Positions 10,930-22,350 of a stretch of 64,000 bases of DNA are shown here, piece by piece. The translations under genes and the position numbers were made by a program. Position 1 is the first letter of the stretch. Each line of letters opens with the position of its first letter. Below the pieces are notes generated by a model. The model was given only the letters and a program-made list of their open reading frames with translations. It ran no database searches and was not told the origin of the DNA. The DNA comes from Tanypteryx hageni (taxonomy: Eukaryota; Arthropoda; Insecta; Odonata; Petaluridae): NCBI GenBank assembly GCA_028673005.1, contig CM054113.1, positions 169,615,337-169,679,336 on the forward strand, in the 5' to 3' direction.

Positions 10930-13320
10930 GCTTCCCATCCCAAAGACGGAGTTCCGACGGTTGTGCTTGGCGACTTAAATGCCAAGCACAGAGCCTGGAA
11001 CTCCAGAATATCTAATTGGAGGGGGCGCAAACTCCATCAGCTCGCCAGGGTGGCAGGCCTGACTATCCTGGGGCCCACGGTCCCTACATACGTCCCAGTT
11101 CCCGACGTCTTGGACATCGCTCTCGCCTCCGGAGTCCAAGTGTCCATGGCCCTGCACACTTTGAACGCGCTGTCGTCAGACCACATGCCGACCCTCCTGC
11201 ATTATGGCAACCTCCCGGTGAGGCTCCCACCGCTTCGGCGAAGAGACTTCGCCAAGGAAAATTGGGTAGCCTTCCGCCATTCCATCGCCTTAGCCCTCCC
11301 AAGCTATCCTGATGAGCCGACGACCAAGGAACAAGCTGATGCCATGGCAGCCAGTGTTGCTGGTGTCGTACAAACGGCAATGGAGGGGAATATCCCCTGG
11401 AAGTGCACTCCCAGGCTGATCTGCCGCCGGCTGTCGGAGCCGGTTAGGAGGCTGGTAGCATATCGCAACAGCGTCCGGAGAAGATGGCAACGCCACAGAA
11501 CTCCGGACCTGCGCAAGCTCCTAGACGGCCTCAACAGGAGTGTCCGTGCTTCAATCCAGGAGATCAAGACACGCCTGGGAAGAACACCTGGCTGAGGTGT
11601 CCCTTGCAGACAACTCCATCTGGCGGGTTTGCAGAGGGTTGTGCGCAACCCAAAGAAGGGATCCTCCTCTGAAAAACACGGCAGGATTCGCCTGCTCCCC
11701 CAGAGAGAAGGCAGAGGAGTTTGCAAGGCATCTCAGCAGCACCTTCCAGCCAAACCCCTCCACCACCGACTCGGTCGACTCCGAAAAAGCCGTGAAATCA
11801 GCAATGGCTGCTATCCTTACCGGGGTCACCGAGTCGGATCAGGAGACCCTTCCTCGGATCGGCACTCGAGAGATCGTTGCCGTGATGAGGAAACTGTCCT
11901 CCCGTCGCTCTCCAGGCGATGACGACATCAGCGGGTAGGTTATCAATCAGCTGCCCATCGCTGCTGTTGAGTACCTCGAGGCCGTTTTCAATGGCTGCCT
12001 GAAAATCGGGCACTTCCCGGAGGAGTGGAAGAGGGCGAAGATCATCGGCATTCCCAAGGCCAATAAGGCCGCAAGTGCCGCGGAGAATTACCGCCCGATT
12101 TCACTCCTAAAAAAAATCGGGAAGATGTTTGAACGGCTCGTTCTCCCAACCATGCAGAGGTACTTGGCTGCCAGAAACGTCATCCCTGGAGAGCAGTTCG
12201 GCTTCCGCCAGCAGCATTCGACCACGCATCAGCTTGCCAGGGTCGTCGACTTCATCACCGATGGCTTCAACCTCCGGAAACGGACGGCGGCAGTTTTCTT
12301 GGACATCAGGAAGGCGTTCGACAGAGTCTGGCATGAGGCCCTACTTGCCAAAATGCACAGGGCTGGCTTGCCACCAGCCCTCATCCGACTCCTGTGCTCC
12401 TACCTGGAGGATAGAAAATTCTGGGTGTGCTGGGCAGGGGAGCGATCCTGGATTCACTCGATTGGAGCGGGTGTCCCCCAGGGATCGGTCCTAGGCCCAG
12501 TACTATTTAACATCTTTACCCACGACTTCCCCAGGGATCACGGTCACCACGTCATTGTCGGCCTCTACGCCGACGATGCGGCCATTCTCGCCAAGTCCGT
12601 CAACGAGGGTCAGGCGGTGACCTACCAGCAGAGGGCCTTGCACAAAATCCACGCCTGGTATTGCAAGTGGCGCATTGCAGTTAACGCCACCAAAACTGTC
12701 GCCGTCATGTTTCGGGCACTTCCCAGACGGCAGCCACACTCACCCTGCAGGGTCAGGTCATCCCTTGGTCCTCCGAGGCTAAATACCTCGGTGTCACCAT
12801 GGACAGAGGACTGACCTGGCGCCAACACGTATCCGGCCTCAGAGGGGTCGGGACAGGTGCAGTACGCAGACTCGGCCCTATTCTGGGCTCCAGGGAGGTG
12901 ACCCTGGAGACCAAGGTCAGATTATACAGGGCCTGCGTACTGCCAATCCTGACATACGCCTCTCCCATCTGGTCGGGAGCGGCGAAAAGCCATATCAAAA
13001 AGATCGCCGTAGTGCAGAACAATGCACTACGGACGATGCTCAGGGTCACCTGGCGGAACTTCGTGCGAGTCGCGGAGCTCCATATGGCTACCGGCGTCGA
13101 ACCGCTTGAACGCGTCCTGGAAAAGAGGGCCAGGGCGTTCTTCGAAAAGACTTCCAGCTCGCCCCACGATTTGATCAACAGGCTCTCTCAGATGAGAGTG
13201 ATGCCCTGGGACTGCTTCAAGCGCCCAGTGGCCTCCATGGGTCAGGAGTTTGCCCCACTGCCCAAGAGGCATAGACACGCATGGAAAAGCCATGCCACTT
13301 CCACCACCCTCTACGCAGAC
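10930..13320 (+). pseudogene. Jockey-type LINE ORF2 (endonuclease C-terminus + reverse transcriptase), 5'-truncated
   Basis: This is a non-LTR retrotransposon protein that nicks the target and copies its RNA there. The sequence starts within the apurinic-like endonuclease domain: GDLNAKH (about 10969-10989), then SDHMPTLL (about 11175). The RT follows with FPEEWKRAKIIGIPK and NYRPISLL (12020-12110), FGFRQQHST (about 12200), AVFLDIRKAFDRVWHEALL (about 12292), GVPQGSVLGPVLFNIFTHDF (about 12470) and YADDAAILA (YADD at 12566-12577). It then continues through YLGVTMDRGLTWR to the C-terminal thumb and HAWKSH. The PQGSVLGPxLxNIFT and FLDIxKAFDRVW forms point to the Jockey clade. There is a frameshift near 11590, a stop at 11936-11938 and a frameshift near 12710. 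The GC content is much higher than its surroundings, marking it as a later insertion into the PLE. The left half of the endonuclease and ORF1 are absent. Confidence 0.9.
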
Positions 13321-13343
13321 CCATCCCAAACCATTTACCTTCA

Positions 13344-13392
13344 GGACTCTGAAGAAGGATACTTGGTAGCCGAAATACGCGTATTTGTCAAT
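13344..13392 (+). ncRNA. Hammerhead-ribozyme-like motif of the PLE
   Basis: The conserved core order is present: CTGAAGA (CUGANGA, 13349-13355), a stem II in which GGATAC pairs with GTAGCC around a TTG loop with one A-G mismatch, and then GAAA (13372-13375). A short self-complementary stem III (ATACGCGTAT) precedes the expected cleavage position. Stem I is weak (GTC against GAC plus one mismatch). Hammerhead ribozymes in PLE terminal repeats are established; that this copy cleaves is doubtful. Confidence 0.5.
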
Positions 13393-13411
13393 ACTCCATT
13401 CCTTACGCTTT

Positions 13412-13690
13412 CCTCGAATCGGCTTCACTGAATCTTTGTTTTATTTTATTTTTTTATGTTCTCTTCCGCCTTCTTTCGTTTTAACTTACGAAAAGGGTCA
13501 CTGCACCCACGCCCTTTTTTCGCATACCCGATAGTTTCAATCACTTTAATTATTCTTCTTAATCGGCTTCACCGAGGTTTTATTTTTTATTTTCCTGACC
13601 TCTGCTTGTTTTGTTTTTTATCTACGACAAGGGTCATTGCAATTTTTTTTTCGCACACCCTATCTGTGTGAATGTTGAGTGTGTTTGTAT
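13412..13690. repeat. Two tandem copies of a ~140-bp PLE terminal segment
   Basis: AATCGGCTTCAC starts both copies (13417 and 13561). AAGGGTCA, a TTTTTTCGCA run and a T-rich tract recur in the same order. The offset varies between about 136 and 144 bp, so the copies have diverged by indels. They resemble a pseudo-LTR array. Confidence 0.65.
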
Positions 13691-13752
13691 GTCTCTGGCG
13701 CGGAGGAGTCTCCCGTAAAGCTTGGTTGGCTGACCTGCTGTCACTGGCGCTG

Positions 13753-13924
13753 GCCTTATTAAGTCCCTAAACGGCAGGCGGAGTGTCTGGTTGTATGGGT
13801 GAGGTTTCCATGTATTCAATTTTTAATTTTTGAATTTTTTAAAAATTTTCCCTCTTCCCTTATCTTAGTGGAGTATCTCAACTTTAAAATTTTATTATGG
13901 CATTTGGAGATTTGTTACCTTTAA
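13753..13924 (-). repeat. Right inverted end of the PLE
   Basis: The reverse complement of 8336-8505. On the minus strand it encodes the same N-terminal PHPYxQTLxLxF peptide as the left copy. It ends directly at the right 13-bp direct repeat. Confidence 0.8.
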
Positions 13925-13938
13925 TCATTTATGAAAAG

Positions 13939-15339
13939 GACAATCAGAATAATTCCATATTAACAAATAGTATCCATAATTAAAATATTTCCATAACGAA
14001 ACATTTTGATTTTTCTCAAAAAAATTCATATACAAATTCTTATCCTATCAAGAACAATTAATACCAGCAAAGGGTATGTTGTGAGAGACTTCTGGAGAAT
14101 ATCAAGTTTTGGACAACAATCAGGAATTGGTATCCCTATTCATATTTCTAAATCAACAATCATTATACACATCGATGCAGATATACTCGCAAAATTTGTC
14201 AAAACGTATTTTTTAAAACAAACGCACCATTGTGCGCAAATAAGAGAAAATAACCTTTAGCAACGACATAAGAAATACTAATTCGAAACGGCGTTAATGA
14301 CAAACAGAAAAATAATCAATCGAGACCCATTTCAGTTTTCGTTCCCTTGAAAACTCACCCGAACAAATCAGTCTTCATCCTCTTAATAGGTTTTTGAAAC
14401 CTTCTACCTTTCTCGCCAGTAGTGGAGATAATTCTCCTTCCTCGGAGATTTTTTTCGACCTACCATTCCGATTTCCCAACCAAACCTTTTCCTCTCGCGG
14501 CCATTATCTCTATGCTAGCGATATTTGGAAACTGGTCTGCTATGTATGTGTGTATGCAGGCAATACGAAAAAAGAACCCTATCCCATCACCTCTCCCGAT
14601 ATTTTCCCGATACAAGTAGAGAATGGTAAGAGAGGATCGTGCGCCCATTGTGGGTGGGCGAAGGAGAGGAATGAGAAGGAGGGAGGGGGATATGCACGAT
14701 GAAAGGAGATGAGACATTGGATGATTGATGGAGCACACTCATATATTTATGTATGTATGTATGCATGGGTGTGTGTTGCCGTTATAGTATTGCATCTATT
14801 ATTCTATTGATAACCTATCTATTCCATAGATTAACGAATTTGACTAGCTAGAATATGAAATGATCTGACACCACTCCGTTAAAGAATTGAATGAAGATAA
14901 CTTGAATTTTCAGTACCTAGTTAGAACAAGAAAGTAAACAAGTAAGTAATTACTATTGCGTATGTGCAGTGGCACCATTCGTTTAAGCGGATGCGGGGAA
15001 TCAATTGTTATGATGACAGTGCGATTAATTTTTACTTTAGCTTGTATAAAATACAATATCACATCCGAAGCAGTTTTTCACTTCTACATGACAATGTTCT
15101 GAATTTTTTAGATTTGACGCAATGGGCATGCATTATGATAAAATGTAATATTGAATACTTTAACGGATGTCAGTCAGTTAATCTATTGTCTAACTGGACG
15201 AGCAGAAGAATTACTAGTTAAACTCTGTAGCACTATTTTGATTATCTGAGAATACGTAGGTAATCAATAGATTAACAAATCACACACATATACATAGGCG
15301 CATATATGTATACATACACACGGTATCCACTCTGTAGGA
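13939..15339. other. AT-rich intergenic DNA
   Basis: Contains short (TATG)n-like runs near 14745-14772 and 15285-15320. Chance open frames near 14006 and 14394 have no motifs. No gene or transposon end was recognised. Confidence 0.45.
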
Positions 15340-16440
15340 TTCAATAGAGAAGGGCGGAAGAGTAAAGGAAGGAGGGGAAGAAGGTGGAGGAGGGACATAG
15401 GCGTTCGATAAGATTGGAGTGAGCTGGAGGGTATAGTGTGCAGCTCTGTAGGGTTTTTGGAGTGGTTATTTGGTACCATAAAGACTGGGAGAACAGGGAG
15501 AGGGAGGGATATTGGAGAGGGAGGAGAGAGAGAGAGAGAGATAGAGGCAAGTTGGAAAAGTGAGGAGAGGAGGGAGTGAGGAAGAATGGGGATGAGTTGA
15601 AGTGGGAACAGAATGTATCCATCGGAGGGGGATATTAGGAGGAGAGGGTGGCCATACTTTCGGCTTTCTTTTTTCTCCTCTCAAGCTCTCTCTCCCCCAC
15701 TCATTCCACTCCCTTTAAAGAGGGCGGGAGAGGGACAGAGAGGGAGAGAGAGAGAGGTGAGTGAGAGATGGTGTGTATAGTCAGTGGCCATCAGCGCCGC
15801 AGGGGGGAAGTGGCGGCTGGTTTCTGAAGCTCCCTCTTTTAACAGCGTGATCTCATTTAGTTAGGTGAGTCGACTCCTCCACGATTTTCAGACTCTCTTC
15901 CTCCTCCCTGCTTCCCCCTCCTTCCATTCCTACCGCTCTCAAAACCTTACACTCCAACTTCTTTCTCTATATTTCGCCGACAGCAGCCCCCTCCCCTTCT
16001 CTCGGTAAAAACAACTTCTCTACCTCTATCCCCCTCTTTTCCCTCATTTTCTTCCTAAATAAACCTCATCACCCGTCCGAGTTTTCCCATCACTTTTCCT
16101 CCCCTCCCCTATCTCTCCCACGGACTCACTCTCCACGTACCTGCCAGTCTTCACACCGATTTCTCTCATATATCTACACGCCCCTCTTTTTCCTGCACAT
16201 CAACGTTGCCTCATTGGTCGGTTGCTGTGAATAAAGATGGCGGGAGTTTTCTTTATGTTTTTTTAGTTCTTCTACCTACCGCCGATTTGGAAAAGCGTTT
16301 CTTTCACTCACCACCTCTCTCCTCCCCCCCTCTCTCTCTCTCTCACTTCCTCTTCTGAGGTAATTCGAGTCTCTGGAATGTTCTCTCTCCCTCTTTACAC
16401 ACGAGAGAGGTTCAATCGTGCCGCAAAACCCAAAAGTCTT
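15340..16440. other. GA-rich to CT-rich island
   Basis: The + strand is GA-rich over about 15340-15630 and again at 15720-15780, then CT-rich over about 15880-16400. An AAGATGGCG motif lies at 16234-16242. Low-complexity frames on both strands follow the skew and are not taken as genes. Confidence 0.5.
16234..16242 (+). promoter_or_regulatory. YY1/Pho-like motif AAGATGGCG
   Basis: Exact AAGATGGCGGGAG context, between two CT-rich blocks. Confidence 0.3.
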
Positions 16441-17640
16441 CAACGGGTCTTTTAAATCTTCCAAAGAAGCGCCGCGGGCCACGGAGGGAAATCGACCTCA
16501 GTGGAAGACCGAAGTTACTTTATGAACGCTCTGTGCGATTTTACTAATTCTCTTTCTCTGTTTTAATTTTATTTCCTCCACGGTATCCTTAATTAATAGG
16601 GTTGAGATGTGAAAAAATTTAAGTTTAAACTGAGAAGTGTCCCTTTTTTGAGGTTTCGCAAAATCCTTTTAACGCAATTAAAATCGTCGCTTGCTTGAAG
16701 GGAGATTCATTATTTAAATGGCGGAAAGTTAATTATTAATTAGCGGGTAAGTTGGGATTACACAATGGAATAGATAATTTTAAAATTTAAGCAAAAGGCT
16801 ATCTTTATGAGTTTTACGCCGATTCAAGTGAATTATAACTTGTTATATGTTATAGCCGTAAAATATATCAATTAATAGAAACAAAAAATCTTGCTGATGA
16901 GGTACAAAGGCAAATGTAATCAAGTATAATAAAGATATATTTAAAATTAATTTTTTTGAGAGTATATGATTTATATGAGTTTCCTTTACATCAACTTTTA
17001 ACATATATTTCCTGAACACTTGGATATTTATTACTATTTTATTGTAAATTTATACTTGAATTTGTACTTCATCTTAATTCAGTCCACGGCCTATTTTAAT
17101 TAGAGAGCGAGGCCAAAGCAATCAATAAAAACACATCAAACCGACAAAAGCATTTATAAGAGGATGTTATAAAATTTCCACATTATTCTTTGGCTTTTCA
17201 GATAATTTGATTAATTAACCAAAAGTTAAACATTTCTTCTGGCTATTTCACGAAAACCTTTTCAGGAAAAATTTAATATAAGATAATAAACTCCTATGTT
17301 ATGTAAAATGAAAAGCCATTTTCTCAACTATGCGTTGTTGTTGATCAATCATAAATAAGGGAATACTAAAGTATAAAAAATTGGATATAGCATCTTACTC
17401 AATTAAATTTATAAATCAAATTAGGAGAGAATGAGATTTTTTAGTGGTTTTAATCGACTATTGCTGATTTAACTGAAACATAGAGTTATTTTATTTATCA
17501 CATGAAATAAATGGATAATATAACTCTGCTGCAAAAACATTTTTGCCATAACACTCTTTATAGCGTTAACATATTCAGAAATTTAAATGCTTTAGCTTTC
17601 CATTAATTATCGTTATAGTATCTCATAACAAATATCACCA
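16441..17640. other. AT-rich DNA, nothing recognised
   Basis: Very AT-rich, with no long open frame, repeat boundary or RNA gene visible. Confidence 0.5.
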
Positions 17641-18870
17641 GAAACATTAAATAGAGCTCAGGTAAAGAAAAGAGCGTTAATCTCTCGTTCCACGGGAATA
17701 TCGGAACACGAACAATGGTCGACAAAGAGAGGAAGATGGAGATAGAAGTATTTTGACGAGGAAGATAAAACCAAAAAGGATAAAAAATATGATAAATGTA
17801 ATAATTTCGCGCGGGAAATGTACCTCCAGGAATTGCTTCCTGGCGTCGAGGAGGAGTTCTGCTGAAGGGTGGGGGTGGATGAGTGAGCGGGTTGGAGTGA
17901 GAGAGAGAGGGGGGGAAGAAGAGAAGGGGTGGCAGGGGAAGGAGGGGATGAAAAGGGTGTCGGTCGCGTTATAAAAAGAGGGTGGATAGGTAAGAGGGAT
18001 GAAAGGGATTCAAAATAAAAAAACACAACACGCACGCACACAAACAAACAGCCGCCCGCCGGGAGATGGCGAGGTGGATGAAGACTGATTAAAAGGCTTT
18101 TCCGAGGGTACAGCGCCGCCCTATCGGTAGCGGTGGTGGTGGACGGAAAGAGTCGCGGGAGAGAGATATTCAGAGGGGTAGTAGGTGGAAAATAAAACAA
18201 CGAAAGTGGGAAGGAAGCGTTACGTACACGCGGTTTGAGCCAGAATCGTCCGCGCATGCGCAGTCGATCTGAAAGCGGTAGATATATTTTTTGTTCTTTT
18301 AAAAAGATATGACGTCCAAGTTGCGTACGTTTTGCGCCCATTGCATATTTTCTGGAGTATCCTATTCATTTTAGATTTCTGTAAAAAAATATGCACCTGT
18401 AAGGGAAAAAACAACAGTGCTTCCGATTGCCTCCTACCTCCTATTTATTTTCGTTTCTCTCTGTAATCCCTTCCTCTTTCATTTCCTATCCCACTCCTAT
18501 CCTTTTTTCCTTTTATCTCTTGTAGCTCCTCCCTTTCTCTCACGCATTCTCTCTCCATTTCCATTTTCGGGCATATAAAGGTAACTGATTTCTGCGGCTT
18601 TTGAGCGCGGAGGATGATGTAAAAAATAAACAAAAATGGAGGTAAGGAGTTTTTTTATGCATTCGGATGTCCGTCCCCATATTAAGTCTGGAATTCTCCA
18701 TCTCCTGTCTCTGTTACCTCTTCCATCCAAACCTTTCTCTTTTTCTCTCTGTCCCATATTAATCCCAGGCGTGGGTTAGAGTGGTTTATATTCTTTTCCA
18801 ACTCGGTATATCTCTCTCTGTTTCCTTTTATATGTATTCTCTCTCCCTCTCTCTTCCTCTCCCTCTATCT
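17641..18870. other. GA-rich to CT-rich island with CpG-rich centre
   Basis: The + strand is GA-rich at about 17840-18200, CpG-rich at about 18040-18270 and CT-rich at about 18430-18870. The 227-codon minus-strand frame at 17658-18341 is dominated by Ser, Pro and Leu from the pyrimidine bias and lacks any domain, so it is not called as a gene. An NRF1-type site lies at 18251-18262. Confidence 0.5.
18251..18262. promoter_or_regulatory. NRF1/EWG-type palindromic site
   Basis: CGCGCATGCGCA matches the NRF1 (insect Ewg) consensus YGCGCAYGCGCR exactly, in a CpG-rich segment of the island. Such sites usually occur in promoters, but no transcript start can be assigned here. Confidence 0.4.
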
Positions 18871-19484
18871 ATTCCGCTTTGAGGTTGCCGCGGGGCAAAA
18901 AGAAGGAAGATCATTTGTGTATATTTCGAAGGCGGGTTTTTTATCTTGATATTTCCCATCAGATGGGTACAACCGCGACGCCGCCTCTGCTGGGCACTGT
19001 GTTTTTCTTTGGAGTGCGACACACAGAAGCGGGTGCTCTCGCCCAGAACCAATGAGATACTGTGTACGGATACTTGCGTGAGTTAAGGAGGTTTTGATGA
19101 AGAATTTATGTAAAGGTGAGTCATAAGGAGAATGTCAAACTATGAGGGAGTCATGCAGAACACGAGTAAATAATATACCAAAAGTATCCAAGCTTCTTTC
19201 TAAAGGGATGGTGTAAACTGTGGATAAATTTAAATTAGGAAACGGAAAGGGTTTAAGCATTATACAATCTACTTCGTATAGTAGAATGGGCATTTCTTCT
19301 AGCAGTTATATAAATATTGTTATACTAGTGTAATTTTCCTTCAAATAAGACGGATATGCATAAATTAAGTATTAAATAAAAATAAAATTTATATAAAAAA
19401 TTAATAAAACCACATGGACAAATGCGACGTGAATTAATAATCCCAGTCAATCATAAGCAATTAGACTAAACCGGCAACAATGCA
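18871..19484. other. Intergenic, nothing recognised
   Basis: Moderately GC-rich until about 19080, then AT-rich. No motif-bearing frame. Confidence 0.4.
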
Positions 19485-19720
19485 AATCACCTTGACGACG
19501 AAAGATTTTCACGTAAAAATGCGTCCAATTTTCGCGTTAAAAACTGATTTGTGAACCGATTCGACCGGTATTCGAAAGCCGACGGCAGGAAAATAAAATT
19601 TCGGTCTATTAGGTGTTCTTTGGTTCAAGTCCTGAGTTTGTAAAACGATTATAAGTAATTTAAAAATGGTAACTAAACAATGCTTGCACGCTACGTTTCA
19701 GCTACTCGGCGACAGAATTG
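19485..19720 (+). repeat. Diverged dispersed repeat, copy 1
   Basis: It shares order and phrases with 25135-25390: CAACAATGC, CTTGACGAC against CTTGATGAC, ACCGATTCGAC against ACCGATTCGACGC, a GACGGCAGGAAA-like segment, and AAGTAATTT near the end. Family unknown and non-coding. Confidence 0.55.
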
Positions 19721-20819
19721 GCCCGTCGTGGAATCCGTGGTGGATTTTCGATCTGTAGAAAGATTTTTATTAATAATTAGCTCAAAAGCAGTATTAAACT
19801 TTAAATAGTTTTACAAAAATGCTAACAGAAACAATGGCAATGAGGATTTTAGTGCAGCTCCGCAGATACCACTTACCAATGCTGGGATATTATTTTTTTG
19901 CGCTTTACAATGACATATTCCTTAAAATTTGCAATATTTAATAAAAAGTTACCTTAATTTAAATGCGCTAATCAACAATACGAAACAAGTCTTTTCAGTG
20001 CTTATATTGAAAAAGTTTATTTTATAACAATAGAAAAATCTCATTTTCGAGGTAGGAATTAGATTCTGGAAGAAAAATTAAACCTACCTAAATATATTCA
20101 AAGGGGATTGATTGTGTTAATGCTACACAATTCAGAGATTGTGTCATAATTATATTATATTAAATTTCTTCTTCATAATACGCTTACATACATAATGAAG
20201 ATATGGAGTCTCGAATTGCATAAGTTACGTGATTGTGAAATGTGTGATAATATATGATCAATATATAATCACACATTTAACAAAATCGAAATTCATACAA
20301 CATGTCGTTTCTCAGCCTTCCGTACATGAAGAACGGTATAAAAATACAAATCTTTCAGATAAAGAGGTAGCATTAATATTTAATAGGATAAAAGTACCTT
20401 ATAATTCTTAAATTTAAGAAAATACACCAAAGTCTAATTATCAACAAATATATAAGATGGCGCCGTTATCAATTCTCTAATAAAACCACACGTGTACGGA
20501 ATTCAAAAATATTTCTCGGAAATAAAACGTTCACCATTTTAGAACGGCATACAAATGCAAAAATCCACCTTTTCACAACAACGAAAAGAACTTTTATCTT
20601 CCGTCTCAACATTTTCAAAACATCAAGTTGCAATGCTTTTCCTCCCCCCTTACTTCCATCGCGCGTGGTTCTTTTCAGAACATGATAGAAAAAAACCGAA
20701 GCTCTTTGCGAGAAAACCAATGATAAAATGGAAATGGATTGAATGAATAAACGCGGAGCAAGGTAGCTTGTGTGCTCCCGCGTCCGTGTATACACATATA
20801 TAAAACCTCAGAAAAGAAG
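19721..20819. other. AT-rich intergenic DNA
   Basis: A YY1/Pho-like AAGATGGCG lies at 20454-20462. Nothing else recognised. Confidence 0.4.
20454..20462 (+). promoter_or_regulatory. YY1/Pho-like motif AAGATGGCG
   Basis: Exact AAGATGGCGCCG context at the edge of AT-rich DNA. Confidence 0.3.
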
Positions 20820-21427
20820 GGAATCTTTATTTTCGAGGAGATAAGAGGGATATATCTTATAAAAGGAATAGAAACTACACGTCCGGAGGGCGGAGTTGAG
20901 CTGGTTGCAGACTTCTTAGGGTGAGGTAGAAGACGGAAGAGGCGGGAGAGGCACGCGATATGGAAACAGGTAAGGCACGTTCGGAGGGCTAGGGGATCGG
21001 TAGGGTAAAAAGGATAGAGAGGAGGTATTGGGAAGAGATGGGAGGAAGGAGAAGAAGTCTTCGGAGGTAATCGGAAAAGATCTGAAGAAAGGCACGAGAA
21101 AGATGGATCCGGAGATCTTTTGATGATAGCGCGGCAGATTTTTACCTCATTGTCCTATCCTCTTTGCGTCCTTATCTATTTATGTCGACATATAGAGCGA
21201 GGGAAACGAGAGGCGGAGAGAGAAGGTGAGGAGGGAAGAGTCTTTTGGAAAAAAATCGTATCCGATGTCTTACAAAGTGATGCGGTGCTATGAAAATGCG
21301 ATGTTGAGTGGCACGCCTTGCGGTTTTTTGCTCGCGTGGAGGGAAGAGAGAGAGAGAATAAGCAAGGCCTCCGCTTATACATATAGATTTGTTTTGTCTT
21401 TTGCCGTCTCTTGTTTTTTTCGTTTCC

Positions 21428-21476
<49 letters not shown>

Positions 21477-22350
21477 TCTCTCCGTTCTCTCTTTTTCCGC
21501 CATTTCTTTGTTTTTCCATTCTCTTCTCCAAGAGGATTAGAAGAGAGAGGGGGAGAGAACCTCTTCCGGAAGCAAGCACACCATTTTTCTTGGCTCACGG
21601 AGCATTTCTCGTGAAAGCCGAGAGCATATTCTCTCCAATGGTTTTAGAGTAGTAAGGGAAAGGGAGTGGAGTTTGTAGAGGGCGCTCTCTTTTGAAAAAT
21701 GAACGCATTCCGATTCGCTTTTCCCTCCTCCCTCCATCTCACTCCCCCTCGGTGAGAAAAAAAAACGCTAAGAAGAAAAATTGAAAATAAAGCAATTTCT
21801 GCGTGTTGTTACTTTCTTCTTCGCGCTTGATTGAAAGTGAAGCGGGGGAGAGAGGGAGGAGAAAGAGTGGGGGGAAAGAGAGCGAAAGGGGGAGAGGAGA
21901 GAGATGGATAAAGATGGAGAGAGATGGATAAAGATTGAGAGAACGGAAGGGAGAGAGAGGAAAAGAGAGGGAGAGAAAGGGAGTGGGAAGGAAGCATAAG
22001 AGAAAGATTTGGGAGTGAGGAAGGGAGGAAAATGGAGAGGAGGAAAAAGTGTGTTGAGGGAGGGGATTGTGTAGAAAGGGTGGCAGAGTTATATGCGTAT
22101 TTTTTTGGTAAACTGGCGGGAATATTATTTTTATTCGAAAAGTTTTTGGATTCGCATGCGATACTGGAATATATTTCGGATATTTTGCGCTTTAATGGTG
22201 GGTTCCACTCCACCCCTCTTGTCAGCTTCCATGAAAACCCATTAGAGGAAATCTTTCATTCAAGGTTTTTGTCTTTTTTAGTTCCCTCCAAGAGAGAGAG
22301 AGAGAGAGAAAGAGGGAAGTGAGGAAAGGAGGAACGTGGCGAGAGAGAGA
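20820..22350. other. GA/CT-rich island with (TA)n core
   Basis: The + strand is GA-rich at about 20820-21080, mixed with GA/CT blocks to 21740, and GA-rich again at 21840-22060 and 22290-22340. It contains the long (TA)n at 21431-21473. Frames here are low complexity. Confidence 0.5.
21431..21473. repeat. (TA)n microsatellite
   Basis: An uninterrupted TA dinucleotide run of about 43 bases in a CT-rich setting. Confidence 0.95.

Larger units (their letters stand above)
8284..13938. mobile_element. Composite Penelope-like element (PLE) with nested LINE, flanked by a 13-bp direct repeat
   Basis: The unit is bounded by the direct repeat CATTTATGAAAAG at 8284-8296 and 13926-13938, which fits a PLE target-site duplication of variable length. 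Inside it are inverted ends of about 170 bp (8336-8505 against 13753-13924), a decayed PLE reading frame on the + strand, a Jockey-type LINE insertion (about 10930-13320), a hammerhead-like motif (13344-13392) and two tandem copies of a segment of about 140 bp. Inverted partial copies, pseudo-LTRs and hammerhead ribozymes are known PLE traits. All protein frames are broken, so the element is dead. Confidence 0.75.

Noticed and set aside
17658..18341. 227-codon minus-strand open frame, the second longest in the window
   Set aside because: Its Ser/Pro/Leu-rich content follows directly from a CT-skewed strand. There is no domain, no splice context, and opposite-strand frames are open as well.
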